NCBI RefSeq assembly: GCF_003097495.1
Contig: NZ_QEOP01000003.1
Location: 111,841-175,840, forward strand
Length of the DNA stretch: 64,000 nucleotides
Reading direction: 5' to 3'
Source of the DNA: Amnibacterium flavum
Lineage (GTDB): Bacteria > Actinomycetota > Actinomycetes > Actinomycetales > Microbacteriaceae
The stretch's first letter is position 1, and the number at the start of each line of letters is the position of its first letter. Below, one piece after another: positions 23,670 through 34,256 of this stretch. The notes beneath the pieces are model-generated. The model was not told the DNA's origin. It did not search any database and was given only the letters and a program-made list of their open reading frames with translations. Made by a program: the position numbers and the translations under genes.

Positions 23670-24685
23670 GCGCTCGACGCCCGCTCGGGCGACGCGAGCT
23701 GCTCTACGCGCTCCGCCGCACGGGCCATTCGATGGTGCGCGTCCGGATCATCGATTCGACCGCCGCACTGACCTTCTTCGCCGCTCTCACTCTGTTCCCC
23801 GCCTCGCTCACCGCTATCTCGGCGTTCGCCATCGGAGGCGGCGACAGCGGCGCGGTCCGTTTCATCCGCGACCTGATCGAGGAGGTCTTCGGTCCCGAGG
23901 CGGCCGAGACGGCCAGGGGCCCCCTCGAGCAGCTGACCAGCATCAGCAATCCCGGGGTCGCGCTCGGCTTCGGGATCGTGCTGCTGCTCTGGACCGGATC
24001 CGCCTACGCGACCGCATTCGGCCGCGCCGCGAACGCGATCTACGGCGTGCAGGAGGGGCGCCGGATCTGGAAGTTCCGCTCGCTCATGGCCATCGTCGCC
24101 GCCGTGCTCATCGTCGGAGTCGCGGGCGCTGTCATCCTCCTGATCGGCACACCGAAGGTCGCGGAGGCGGCGGCGGACGTGCTGGGGGTCGGCCAGCCCT
24201 GGATCACGGTCTGGCTCATCGGGCGCTGGCCGGTGGTCTTCGCCCTGGCCTGCGTGCTCATCGCCGTGCTCTACTACTGGACCCCGACGATCGAGCGGCA
24301 GAGCGTGGCCCTGTTCTCCTGGGGTTCCGTCGTCGCCCTCGTCGGCTGGGCGGCGGCGACCGGAGGGTTCATCTTCTACGTCGCGAACCTCGCCCACTAC
24401 GACGAGGTCTACGGCTGGCTGGGCGGGGCGCTGGTCGTCCTGCTCTGGCTCTACATCACGAACTTCATGCTGCTCGCGGGAGCGACCCTCGATGCCGAGT
24501 TCGTGCGCGTCCAGCAGCTCCGCGACGGGATCCCCGCCGAGTCCGTCATCCAGGTTCCGATGCGGGACACCTCGCGCAACCTCACGATCGCCCGGTCCCT
24601 CGCCGCCGATGAGGCGGACGGCCGCACGATCCGCGAGGACGCCGACCGCGAGCGGCACGCAGCCGCCAAGCACATCGACGCCTGA
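23666..24685 (+). CDS. YihY/BrkB-family inner membrane protein
   Basis: A 339-residue protein with six to seven membrane helices. 'TAALTFFAALTLFPASLTAISAFAIGG' and 'GSAYATAFGRAANAIYGVQEGRRIWKFRSL' are the YihY/virulence factor BrkB signature, and 'WLYITNFMLLAGATLDAEFVRVQQLRDG' is the conserved last helix. Family function is unsettled; the old RNase BN label is wrong for this fold. The GTG start overlaps the ligD stop (GTGA), so it is made from the ligD transcript. The C-terminal 50 residues are charged and cytoplasmic. Its link to NHEJ is positional only. Confidence 0.9.
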   Translation: MSARRPLGRRELLYALRRTGHSMVRVRIIDSTAALTFFAALTLFPASLTAISAFAIGGGDSGAVRFIRDLIEEVFGPEAAETARGPLEQLTSISNPGVALGFGIVLLLWTGSAYATAFGRAANAIYGVQEGRRIWKFRSLMAIVAAVLIVGVAGAVILLIGTPKVAEAAADVLGVGQPWITVWLIGRWPVVFALACVLIAVLYYWTPTIERQSVALFSWGSVVALVGWAAATGGFIFYVANLAHYDEVYGWLGGALVVLLWLYITNFMLLAGATLDAEFVRVQQLRDGIPAESVIQVPMRDTSRNLTIARSLAADEADGRTIREDADRERHAAAKHIDA

Positions 24686-24766
24686 ACCCCGCCCGCGCCC
24701 CCGTTCGAAGCCATCGGTCAGCAGATTCCCACCCGCCGCGCTGAGCCGCGAGCGTACTGTCGCTGT

Positions 24767-24949
24767 ATGAGCACTGAACGCCAGCCGAATCCTTCCGAGA
24801 ACGAGGTCGAAGGCGACTTCTCCGTCCCCGAGGACGCCGACTTCACCACACCCGGCGATCCTCTGAAGGACGACGAGCACGCGGGGGACAAGTCGGGTTA
24901 CGGCTCGACGAAGAACGACGCCACCCCCGGCAACCCGATCGGCGAGTGA
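24767..24949 (+). CDS. Small acidic disordered protein, 60 residues
   Basis: An acidic, Pro/Asp/Glu/Gly-rich protein without hydrophobic core, probably disordered. The TACTGT box (24755-24760) ends six bases before the ATG, a leaderless layout that supports a real gene. The last codons overlap the next start (GTGA), so it is coupled to the YtxH-like gene. A second similar small acidic frame is at 30570. Function unknown; such proteins often belong to general stress responses. Confidence 0.7.
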   Translation: MSTERQPNPSENEVEGDFSVPEDADFTTPGDPLKDDEHAGDKSGYGSTKNDATPGNPIGE

Positions 24950-25527
24950 ACGTGGCGCGCCTGAGGATCCTCTTCGTCGCCGGTCTCGGCCTCGGTTACG
25001 TGCTCGGAGCGCGCGCCGGTCGCGCGCGATACGAGCAGATCCGGGAGAAGGCCGACGAGGCCTGGAACGACCCCCGCGTCGTCAAGGCACGCGACGAGGC
25101 GACCCAGTTCGTTAAGGACAAGGCCCCCGTCGTCGCCGAGGCGGCGAAAGACGCCGCGGCCAAGACCGCCGAGGCGGCGAAGGACGCCGCCGCGAAGACC
25201 GCCGAGACCGTGAAGGACGTCGCGGGCAAGACGGCCGAGGCGACCAAGGATCTCGCCTCGAAGACGGCCGAGGCCACGAAGGACGTCGCCGGTAAGACGG
25301 CCGAGACCACTAAGAACGTGGCGGACAAGGTCACCGGCGCCGCGACGGACGCCCGCGACAAGGTCACCGACACCGTCGGCGACGTGCAGAAGCGCGTCTC
25401 CGACACCGCCGACGAGATCCGCGACGACATCGAGGAACGCAGCGACAAGGCGCTCCGGACCGCGGCCGAACGCCGCGACGATGCCCTCGCCCCTCTCGAC
25501 GACGACGAGGACGAACCCACCCGCTGA
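24946..25527 (+). CDS. YtxH/LEA-like repetitive amphipathic protein
   Basis: A 193-residue protein. One N-terminal hydrophobic segment 'LFVAGLGLGYVLGARAGRARYEQI' is the YtxH-like membrane motif. It is followed by about nine 10-11-residue repeats of the KTAEATKDVAG type (residues 60-130), which predict a long charged amphipathic helix as in late-embryogenesis-abundant or apolipoprotein-like proteins. The C-terminus is acidic. These proteins are associated with desiccation, osmotic or envelope stress. GTG 24946 overlaps the previous stop; a second GTG at 24952 is possible. It completes an apparent LigD-YihY-small acidic-YtxH stress block. Confidence 0.8.
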   Translation: MNVARLRILFVAGLGLGYVLGARAGRARYEQIREKADEAWNDPRVVKARDEATQFVKDKAPVVAEAAKDAAAKTAEAAKDAAAKTAETVKDVAGKTAEATKDLASKTAEATKDVAGKTAETTKNVADKVTGAATDARDKVTDTVGDVQKRVSDTADEIRDDIEERSDKALRTAAERRDDALAPLDDDEDEPTR

Positions 25528-25661
25528 ACGACGGCGGTTCTCCGCCCTCAGCCACGCCTCGATGGAGGCGCTATTCGTCGTGCCGCCGGACGCCCCGAAC
25601 GGTAAGCCGGCTCACGGCTCAACCGAACACCAACGCATGACGACGAAAGCGAACGACCGAC

Positions 25662-26837
25662 ATGAGAGCACTCACCTGGCAGGGCCCGAGCAAGGTTTCG
25701 GTCGACACCGTCACCGACCCGACGATCCTCGAGCCGACCGACGCGATCGTGCGGATCACCTCGACGGCGATCTGCGGCAGCGACCTGCACCTCTACGACG
25801 TCATGGCGCCCTACCTCGCGAAGGGCGACATCCTCGGGCACGAGCCCATGGGCATCGTCGAGGAGGTCGGGACGTCGGTGCCGAACCTCTCGGTCGGCGA
25901 CCGTGTGGTCATCCCGTTCAACATCTCCTGCGGCAACTGCTTCTTCTGCAACAACGGCCTGCAGAGCCAGTGCGAGACCTACCAGAACCGGGATACGGGA
26001 ACGGGGACGGACCTCTACGGGTACACGGAGCTCTACGGCTCGGTCCCGGGCGGCCAGGCCGAGTTCCTCCGCGTGCGCCGCGCCGACTACAACCCCATCA
26101 AGGTCGGCACCGACCTGCCCGATGACCGCTACCTGTTCCTCAGCGACATCCTGCCCACCGCGTGGCAGGGCGTCGAGTACGCAGCCGTCCCCGACGGCGG
26201 CACGCTCGCCGTGCTGGGTCTCGGTCCGGTCGGTCAGTTCGCCAGCCGGATCGGCGTGTACCGCGGCTACCGGGTGTTCGCCATCGAGCCCGAGGCGGAG
26301 CGACGGGCCATGGCGGAACGCCACGGTGTGCAGACCTTCGACCTCACCGACGACGTGTGGGACAGGATCCGCGACCTGACGGACGGACGCGGGCCGGACA
26401 GCGTCATCGACGCCGTCGGCATGGAGGCCCACGGCTCCCCCGTCGCCTCGTTCGCACACAAGCTGATCCCGCACATGCCCGAGCCGATCGCGAAGACGAT
26501 GATGGAGCACGCCGGCATCGACCGGCTCGCGGCACTCCATGCCTCGCTCGACCTCGTCCGTCGCGGTGGCACCGTCTCGCTGTCCGGTGTCTACGGCGGC
26601 AGTGCCGACCCGATGCCCCTGCTCAACATGTTCGACAAGCAGGTGGCGCTCCGCATGGGGCAGTGCAACGTCAAGAACTGGATCGATACGCTCCTGCCGA
26701 TCGTCGAGGACTCGGCCGATCCGCTCGGCGTGATGGACCTCGTCACCCACCGACGCCCGCTCGAGGATGCCCCGGAGATGTACGAGGCGTTCAAGAACAA
26801 GACGGACGACTGCATCAAGGTCGTGCTCACGCCCTAG
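25662..26837 (+). CDS. Zinc-dependent alcohol/formaldehyde dehydrogenase-like protein
   Basis: A 391-residue medium-chain dehydrogenase. Catalytic zinc ligands are Cys38, His60 and Glu61 (ICGSDLHLY, GHEPMG). The structural zinc site is Cys90-Cys93-Cys96-Cys104. The NAD loop is 'VLGLGPVGQFASR'. The insert 'AHGSPVASFAHKLIPHMPEPIAKTMMEHAG' and overall length match the glutathione-independent formaldehyde dehydrogenase-like subgroup. It could oxidise small aldehydes or alcohols. The gene is monocistronic, and no thiol-dependent partner such as a mycothiol enzyme is nearby. The ATG has no strong ribosome binding site. Confidence 0.92.
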   Translation: MRALTWQGPSKVSVDTVTDPTILEPTDAIVRITSTAICGSDLHLYDVMAPYLAKGDILGHEPMGIVEEVGTSVPNLSVGDRVVIPFNISCGNCFFCNNGLQSQCETYQNRDTGTGTDLYGYTELYGSVPGGQAEFLRVRRADYNPIKVGTDLPDDRYLFLSDILPTAWQGVEYAAVPDGGTLAVLGLGPVGQFASRIGVYRGYRVFAIEPEAERRAMAERHGVQTFDLTDDVWDRIRDLTDGRGPDSVIDAVGMEAHGSPVASFAHKLIPHMPEPIAKTMMEHAGIDRLAALHASLDLVRRGGTVSLSGVYGGSADPMPLLNMFDKQVALRMGQCNVKNWIDTLLPIVEDSADPLGVMDLVTHRRPLEDAPEMYEAFKNKTDDCIKVVLTP

Positions 26838-26901
26838 GCTCTCGCGGATCGGCGGACGCGCGCGGTGGGTTCACCTGCCGTGCTCGTTCGGGCCCGCGTG
26901 A

Positions 26902-28377
<1,476 letters not shown>

Positions 28378-28426
28378 GCTCCCGACCCTACGCGCTCGTC
28401 CGCGCGCATCGAAGACCAGGCCGGGA

Positions 28427-28699
28427 TCAGCCGTGCAGTGCGGGGACGATCAGATAGACGCCGTAGAGCACGCCGAGAGCGGCGAGCGCGAAGCAGGCGA
28501 TGCCGCCGATGGTCGCGGCGAGCGGGCGCGTGGACCCCGCCACATCGTCGGTCTCGTCATCGCGAGCCGAACCGGTGTACGCCACGTCGGGCGGCGGAGT
28601 GGAGAACAGCTTGATCCCCGTCGCGAAGAGGGCGACGAGCACGCAGGAGGCGACGAGCGCGACGACCGCGACCGTGAGGAGTGAGAGCCAGTCGATCAT
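28427..28699 (-). CDS. Small two-helix membrane protein next to PiT
   Basis: A 90-residue protein with two membrane helices (about 5-30 and 62-88) joined by an acidic loop 'PPPDVAYTGSARDDETDD'. It starts three bases after the PiT stop codon, so it is co-translated. Small membrane proteins in this position are frequent beside actinobacterial PiT genes, but I know of no defined role. It could be an accessory or stabilising subunit (inference). Confidence 0.75.
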   Translation of the reverse strand: MIDWLSLLTVAVVALVASCVLVALFATGIKLFSTPPPDVAYTGSARDDETDDVAGSTRPLAATIGGIACFALAALGVLYGVYLIVPALHG

Positions 28700-28702
28700 G
28701 AG

Positions 28703-29869
<1,167 letters not shown>

Positions 29870-29951
29870 CAGCTGTTCATTCCACGTCTGTTGCCGAATC
29901 GGTGCTGGGTGGACACGGCCTCGACACTACCCAACGCGGCCCCGCTCCACC

Positions 29952-30024
29952 CGTTCCGCGCGATCGGACGCGCGGAACGACTCGCGAGAACGCGGCACCG
30001 ACCCGCGTTACACAGCTGTCTAAC
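29952..30024. promoter_or_regulatory. Inverted repeats between the PiT gene and a divergent membrane protein gene
   Basis: CGTTCCGCGCG (29952-29962) pairs perfectly with 29969-29979. Further on, 30007-30024 reads GTTACACAGCTGTCTAAC, an 18-base palindrome broken only at one symmetric pair. The second is shaped like a dimeric repressor site. A CTATGT hexamer at 30047-30052 may be the -10 of the gene starting at 30086. The 216-base gap has no gene. Confidence 0.45.
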
Positions 30025-30085
30025 AGGCGTCTCGCCGCTTGCGCCCCTATGTTCACGGGGTCGGGTGTCGAGGAAGGTGGGAGCG

Positions 30086-30505
30086 GTGGACGTCGGATCG
30101 CTCGCCCTGATGTACGTCCCGTTCCTGCTCTTCATGCTCATCGGCTTCGTCGTCGCGATCGACGCCTGGATCCGGCACTCGCGTCGCAGCCGGGCGCGAT
30201 GGGCTCCCGGACTGCAGCTGGTCGCGGGTGTGCTGATGGCTCTCGTCGCCGTCGTCGCGATCGTGGTGGCACCCGATGTCGGACTGTTCGACGACATGGA
30301 CAGCATGATCATCACGACGCGATCGACGACCCAGGTGTACCTGGCAGGGGCCGTCATCGCCGCGGTCACTCTGCTCACGGGCTTGGCCGCTCCGGCGAAC
30401 CCGCAGCCGCGACGCGGCATGACCACCCTTGCGCTCGTGCTCGACCTGCTGGCGATCGCGGGCTGCTGCTACTACCTCTACGCGCCCACCTCGGGCCTGG
30501 CCTGA
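30086..30505 (+). CDS. Four-helix membrane protein of unknown function
   Basis: A 139-residue protein with four predicted membrane helices ('LMYVPFLLFMLIGFVVAID', 'LVAGVLMALVAVVAIVV', 'LAGAVIAAVTLLTGLAAP', 'LALVLDLLAIAGCCYYLY') and short loops; one loop is acidic with Met/Thr. GTG 30086 is chosen because AGGAAG lies nine bases before it and the first helix begins at once. GTG 30077 is the alternative. No domain recognised. Confidence 0.7.
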   Translation: MDVGSLALMYVPFLLFMLIGFVVAIDAWIRHSRRSRARWAPGLQLVAGVLMALVAVVAIVVAPDVGLFDDMDSMIITTRSTTQVYLAGAVIAAVTLLTGLAAPANPQPRRGMTTLALVLDLLAIAGCCYYLYAPTSGLA

Positions 30506-30569
30506 GACGTCCGGGGAACTCCCCGGGAACGCTCGAGAAGCCGCGGGGCGCGCGGCGTAGGCTCGGCCC

Positions 30570-30704
30570 ATGTCGAAGCCCGATGACCGTGTACCCGCCA
30601 ACGACGATCCGCACGACCTCGAGAATTCCGAGCCCGACTACGAGGAGGTGCTCGAGCAGCTGCCCGAGGCCCATCCGACCGACGGTCCCGCCCCCGCCCC
30701 GTGA
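30570..30704 (+). CDS. Small acidic protein, 44 residues
   Basis: A short acidic protein beginning MSKPDDRVPANDDP and ending in a Pro/Ala tail. It is supported by the leaderless layout TAGGCT (30558-30563) - six bases - ATG, and by typical codon use. Composition resembles the 60-residue acidic protein at 24767. It stands immediately before the maltokinase gene with a 33-base gap. Function unknown; the small size keeps confidence moderate. Confidence 0.5.
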   Translation: MSKPDDRVPANDDPHDLENSEPDYEEVLEQLPEAHPTDGPAPAP

Positions 30705-30737
30705 TCGCAGGACGTTGAGCGCGGAGACCGGACCGGA

Positions 30738-32132
30738 ATGAACGAGCTCGTCGAAGACCCCGCATTCGCGTCCTGGGTGGGGCGGCAGCGCTGGTACTCC
30801 GGTGCCGGCAGCTCGCCGCGCCTCACACTCACCGCGAGCTACCCGCTCGACCTGGGCGACTCGGCTGCCCGCGGCGTCGTGGCCATCGTCGCCGACGCCG
30901 ATGGTGCGCACTACCAGGTGCCGCTCGCGTTCGGTTCGGCCGGCGAGGCCCGTCCCGAGACCATCACGACCCTCGACGGCGTGCCCGTCTCGGACGGAAC
31001 ACGCGACCAGGCGGTCGCCGCGGCACTCCTGACGCTCGCCATGAGCGTCGGTGTCAGATCCGGCGACGGCATCACGGTCAGCGGACAGCCGTTCGGGCAC
31101 GCACCGGTCTCCATCGCCCGGTCGCGGGTGCTGTCCGGGGAGCAGTCGAACACGTCGATCATCTTCGACCTGACCGACCCTTCTGGGACGCCGACGACGT
31201 CCGCCATCCTCAAGGTGTTCCGCGTCGTCCACCACGGGGACAACCCCGACGTGGTCCTGCAGAGCGCGATCGCCGCCGCAGGGTCGACCCGTGTCCCCCG
31301 GTCGCTCGGCGCTGTCGTCGGCGAATGGGGCGAGGGGCGGGGCCATCTGGCTTTCGCGCAGGAGTTCCTGCCGGACACCCGGGATGCGTGGCGGGTCGCG
31401 CTGGATGCCGCGACGGCGGGTGAGGACTTCACCGAGAGGGCGCGCGCCCTCGGAGCCGCCACGGCGGAGGTCCACGGCGTGCTGGCTGCGACGATGCCGA
31501 CAGAGCCCCCGTCGGCCGACAGGGTCGAGTCCATCGGCCGCAGCTTCCGCGAACGGATGTTCGCGGCGTTCGTCGCGGTACCCGCCCTCGAAAGGTTCCT
31601 CGGGGCGATCGAGACGATCTACGACCAGGCTGCGGACGAGCCCTGGCCCGCGTTCCAGCGGGTCCACGGCGATTACCATCTCGGGCAGGTACTCGAAGTC
31701 CCCGGGCGCGGCTGGGTGCTCCTCGACTTCGAGGGCGAACCGCTTCGCCCGATGACCGAACGGAATGCGGCAGATCTCGCCCTCCGCGACGTCGCCGGGA
31801 TGCTGCGCTCATTCGACTACGCGGCGGGCTCCGTCACGCTCGCCGATCCGAGCCGTGCCGCAGCGGCGACCGAGTGGGCCGCCGCCGCGAGGGCCGCGTT
31901 CCTCGACGGTTACGAGCACGGCGGAGGCGATCCGATCGATGCGCATCCCGCGCTTCTGACGGCGCTCGAACTCGACAAGGCCCTCTACGAGGCACTGTAC
32001 GAAGCGCGCAACCGACCGGACTGGCTCCCCATCCCGACGCTCGCGATCGCGCGGCTCGTCCTCGCCGGCGAACCCCTCGATGAGCAGACCCCGTCAGGGT
32101 CAGACAGCGAGAGCACGGGCGTCAGCGAATAG
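30738..32132 (+). CDS. Maltokinase-like sugar phosphotransferase
   Basis: A 464-residue protein of the Pep2/Mak family, eukaryotic-kinase-like enzymes that phosphorylate maltose to maltose-1-phosphate for the GlgE glucan route. The N-terminal cap domain 'WVGRQRWYSG' is diagnostic. The catalytic loop is HGDYHLGQVL (His310, Asp312), and the metal-binding motif is 'LLDFEGEPLRP'. 'LSGEQSNTSIIFDL' forms the nucleotide loop. Usually it is next to, or fused with, treS and near glgE or glgB; none is here. The C-terminal 15 residues are Ser/acid-rich. Its TAG stop also forms part of the next gene's -10 box. Confidence 0.85.
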   Translation: MNELVEDPAFASWVGRQRWYSGAGSSPRLTLTASYPLDLGDSAARGVVAIVADADGAHYQVPLAFGSAGEARPETITTLDGVPVSDGTRDQAVAAALLTLAMSVGVRSGDGITVSGQPFGHAPVSIARSRVLSGEQSNTSIIFDLTDPSGTPTTSAILKVFRVVHHGDNPDVVLQSAIAAAGSTRVPRSLGAVVGEWGEGRGHLAFAQEFLPDTRDAWRVALDAATAGEDFTERARALGAATAEVHGVLAATMPTEPPSADRVESIGRSFRERMFAAFVAVPALERFLGAIETIYDQAADEPWPAFQRVHGDYHLGQVLEVPGRGWVLLDFEGEPLRPMTERNAADLALRDVAGMLRSFDYAAGSVTLADPSRAAAATEWAAAARAAFLDGYEHGGGDPIDAHPALLTALELDKALYEALYEARNRPDWLPIPTLAIARLVLAGEPLDEQTPSGSDSESTGVSE

Positions 32133-32141
32133 CCTGTCGGA

Positions 32142-34247
32142 GTGACCTCATCCTCCGCCAGCGGCGCCCCGATTGCACGGCGCGTGCCGACCACCCGCCT
32201 CCACCACGGCGACGAGTTCGTCGACCAGTACGAGTGGCTCCGCGACAAGGAGGACCCCGAGGTGGTCGCGCACCTCGAAGCTGAGAACGCGTTCACTGAG
32301 GCCTCCCTCGACCACCTGGCGACGCTGCGGGAGACCATCTTCGACGAGATCAAGTCGCGCGTGCAGGAGACCGATCTCTCCGTGCCCACCCGGCAGGGGT
32401 CGTGGTGGTACTACTCGCGGAGCGAGGAGGGCAAGCAGTACGGCATCTCCTGCCGTGTGGCCGCCCTGAGTCACGACGACTGGACTCCCCCGGTGATCGA
32501 GCCGGGTGCCGCCCAGGAGGGCGAGCAGATCCTCCTCGATTCGAACGCCCAGGCCGAAGGGCACGAATTCTTCTCCCTCGGCAGCTTCGACGTTTCGACC
32601 GACGGCACGCTCCTCGTCTACGCGACGGACACGGTCGGGGACGAGAGATACGAACTGCGCGTCCGCGACCTCATCACAGGCGAGGACCTCGACGACGTCA
32701 TCCCCGGGACCCTCCCCGGCGCGCTGATCACGCCGGACGGAAGGTACGTGTTCTACACGACGCCCGATGAGGCGTGGCGACCCGACACCGTCTGGCGGCA
32801 CGAGATCGGGACCCCGGTCTCCGACGACGTCGCCGTCTTCACCGAACCCGACGAGCGCTACTGGGTGGGCGTCGGTCTGACCCGATCCCAGAGGTACCTC
32901 GTCATCGAGGTCGGTTCCAAGATCACGAGCGAGTCGCGGATCGTCTCCGCCGATGATCCCACCGGTGAGTTCGAGCTCGTCTGGCCGCGTCGCGAGGGAG
33001 TCGAGTACGACATCTCGCACACCATCGACGACGGCGAGGACCGCCTCCTCATCCTCCACAACGACGGCGCCCTGAACTTCGAGCTCGTCAGCGTGTCCGT
33101 CGCCGACCCGCAGGGCGAACGACGTGTCGTCCTGCCCGCCTCGGATGAGGTGCGACTCGAGAGCGTCGACACGTTCTCGTCGTTCACCGCCGTGTCGTAC
33201 CGACGCGAGGGCATGACCCGACTCGCGACCCTGGCAGCCGACGGTCTCAAGGAGATCGACTTCGACGAGCCCCTCTTCACCGCGGGTCTCGGCGGAAACC
33301 CGGAGTGGACCCAGCCGACGCTGCGTCTGCACTTCGGCTCGTTCGTGACCCCGGCGACCGTGTTCGACTACGTCGTCGCCCAGGACCACCTGACCGTGCT
33401 CAAGCGTCAGGCGGTGCTCGGCGGGTACGACCCCACCGACTACGACCAGCGCCGCGTGTGGGCGACCGCCCCCGACGGCGCCCGCATACCGATCTCGATG
33501 GTCGCCCGAGAGGGGCAACTCGATCGACCGTCGACACAGGGCCCTCCTCCGGTCCTCCTCTACGGATACGGGTCATACGAGGCGAGCATCGATCCGTCGT
33601 TCTCGGCGGCCCGACTGTCGCTGCTCGACCGGGGAGTCGTCTTCGCCATCGCGCATGTGCGCGGCGGCGGCGAGCTCGGCCGGGCCTGGTACGACGACGG
33701 GAAGCTGCTCAACAAGAAGAACACCTTCACCGATTTCCTCGCCGCCGCGGACGAGCTGATCGAGCAGGGCTACGCCTCACCCGACCGCCTCGTCGCCGAG
33801 GGGCGCAGCGCCGGTGGCCTCCTCATGGGTGCGATCGCGAACATCGGACCCGACCGTTTCGCCGGCATCCTCGCCGGGGTGCCGTTCGTGGACCCGCTGA
33901 CCTCGATCCTCGATCCGTCGCTCCCGCTCACGGTCATCGAATGGGACGAATGGGGCGACCCGCTGCACAACGCCGACGTGTACGAGTACATGAAGTCGTA
34001 CTCCCCTTATGAGAACGTCACCGACCAGGAGTACCCGCGCATCCTCGCGGTCACCAGCATCAACGACACGCGCGTGCTCTACGTCGAGCCGGCCAAGTGG
34101 ACGGCACGACTGCGCGAGGTGGGCGCTCCTGTCCTCCTGAAGACCGAGATGTCAGCGGGACACGGCGGCGTCAGCGGTCGCTACTCCGCCTGGCGGGAGC
34201 GTGCGTTCGAGCTCGCCTGGATTCTCGACGTGCTCGGCGCCGCCTGA
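32142..34247 (+). CDS. ptrB: Prolyl oligopeptidase family protease (oligopeptidase B type)
   Basis: A 701-residue S9A peptidase: an N-terminal seven-blade beta-propeller (about 70-410) caps a C-terminal alpha/beta hydrolase. The catalytic triad is Ser556 (GRSAGGLL), Asp642 (TSINDTRVLY) and His674 (SAGHGG). Acidic residues in the substrate region and the 'EWDEWGDP' motif fit oligopeptidase B, which cleaves short peptides after Arg or Lys in the cytosol. GTG 32142 lies six bases after TAGCCT (32130-32135), and the TAG of that box is the stop codon of the maltokinase gene, so a leaderless promoter may be embedded there. Confidence 0.93.
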   Translation: MTSSSASGAPIARRVPTTRLHHGDEFVDQYEWLRDKEDPEVVAHLEAENAFTEASLDHLATLRETIFDEIKSRVQETDLSVPTRQGSWWYYSRSEEGKQYGISCRVAALSHDDWTPPVIEPGAAQEGEQILLDSNAQAEGHEFFSLGSFDVSTDGTLLVYATDTVGDERYELRVRDLITGEDLDDVIPGTLPGALITPDGRYVFYTTPDEAWRPDTVWRHEIGTPVSDDVAVFTEPDERYWVGVGLTRSQRYLVIEVGSKITSESRIVSADDPTGEFELVWPRREGVEYDISHTIDDGEDRLLILHNDGALNFELVSVSVADPQGERRVVLPASDEVRLESVDTFSSFTAVSYRREGMTRLATLAADGLKEIDFDEPLFTAGLGGNPEWTQPTLRLHFGSFVTPATVFDYVVAQDHLTVLKRQAVLGGYDPTDYDQRRVWATAPDGARIPISMVAREGQLDRPSTQGPPPVLLYGYGSYEASIDPSFSAARLSLLDRGVVFAIAHVRGGGELGRAWYDDGKLLNKKNTFTDFLAAADELIEQGYASPDRLVAEGRSAGGLLMGAIANIGPDRFAGILAGVPFVDPLTSILDPSLPLTVIEWDEWGDPLHNADVYEYMKSYSPYENVTDQEYPRILAVTSINDTRVLYVEPAKWTARLREVGAPVLLKTEMSAGHGGVSGRYSAWRERAFELAWILDVLGAA

Positions 34248-34256
34248 CCCGGAGCG

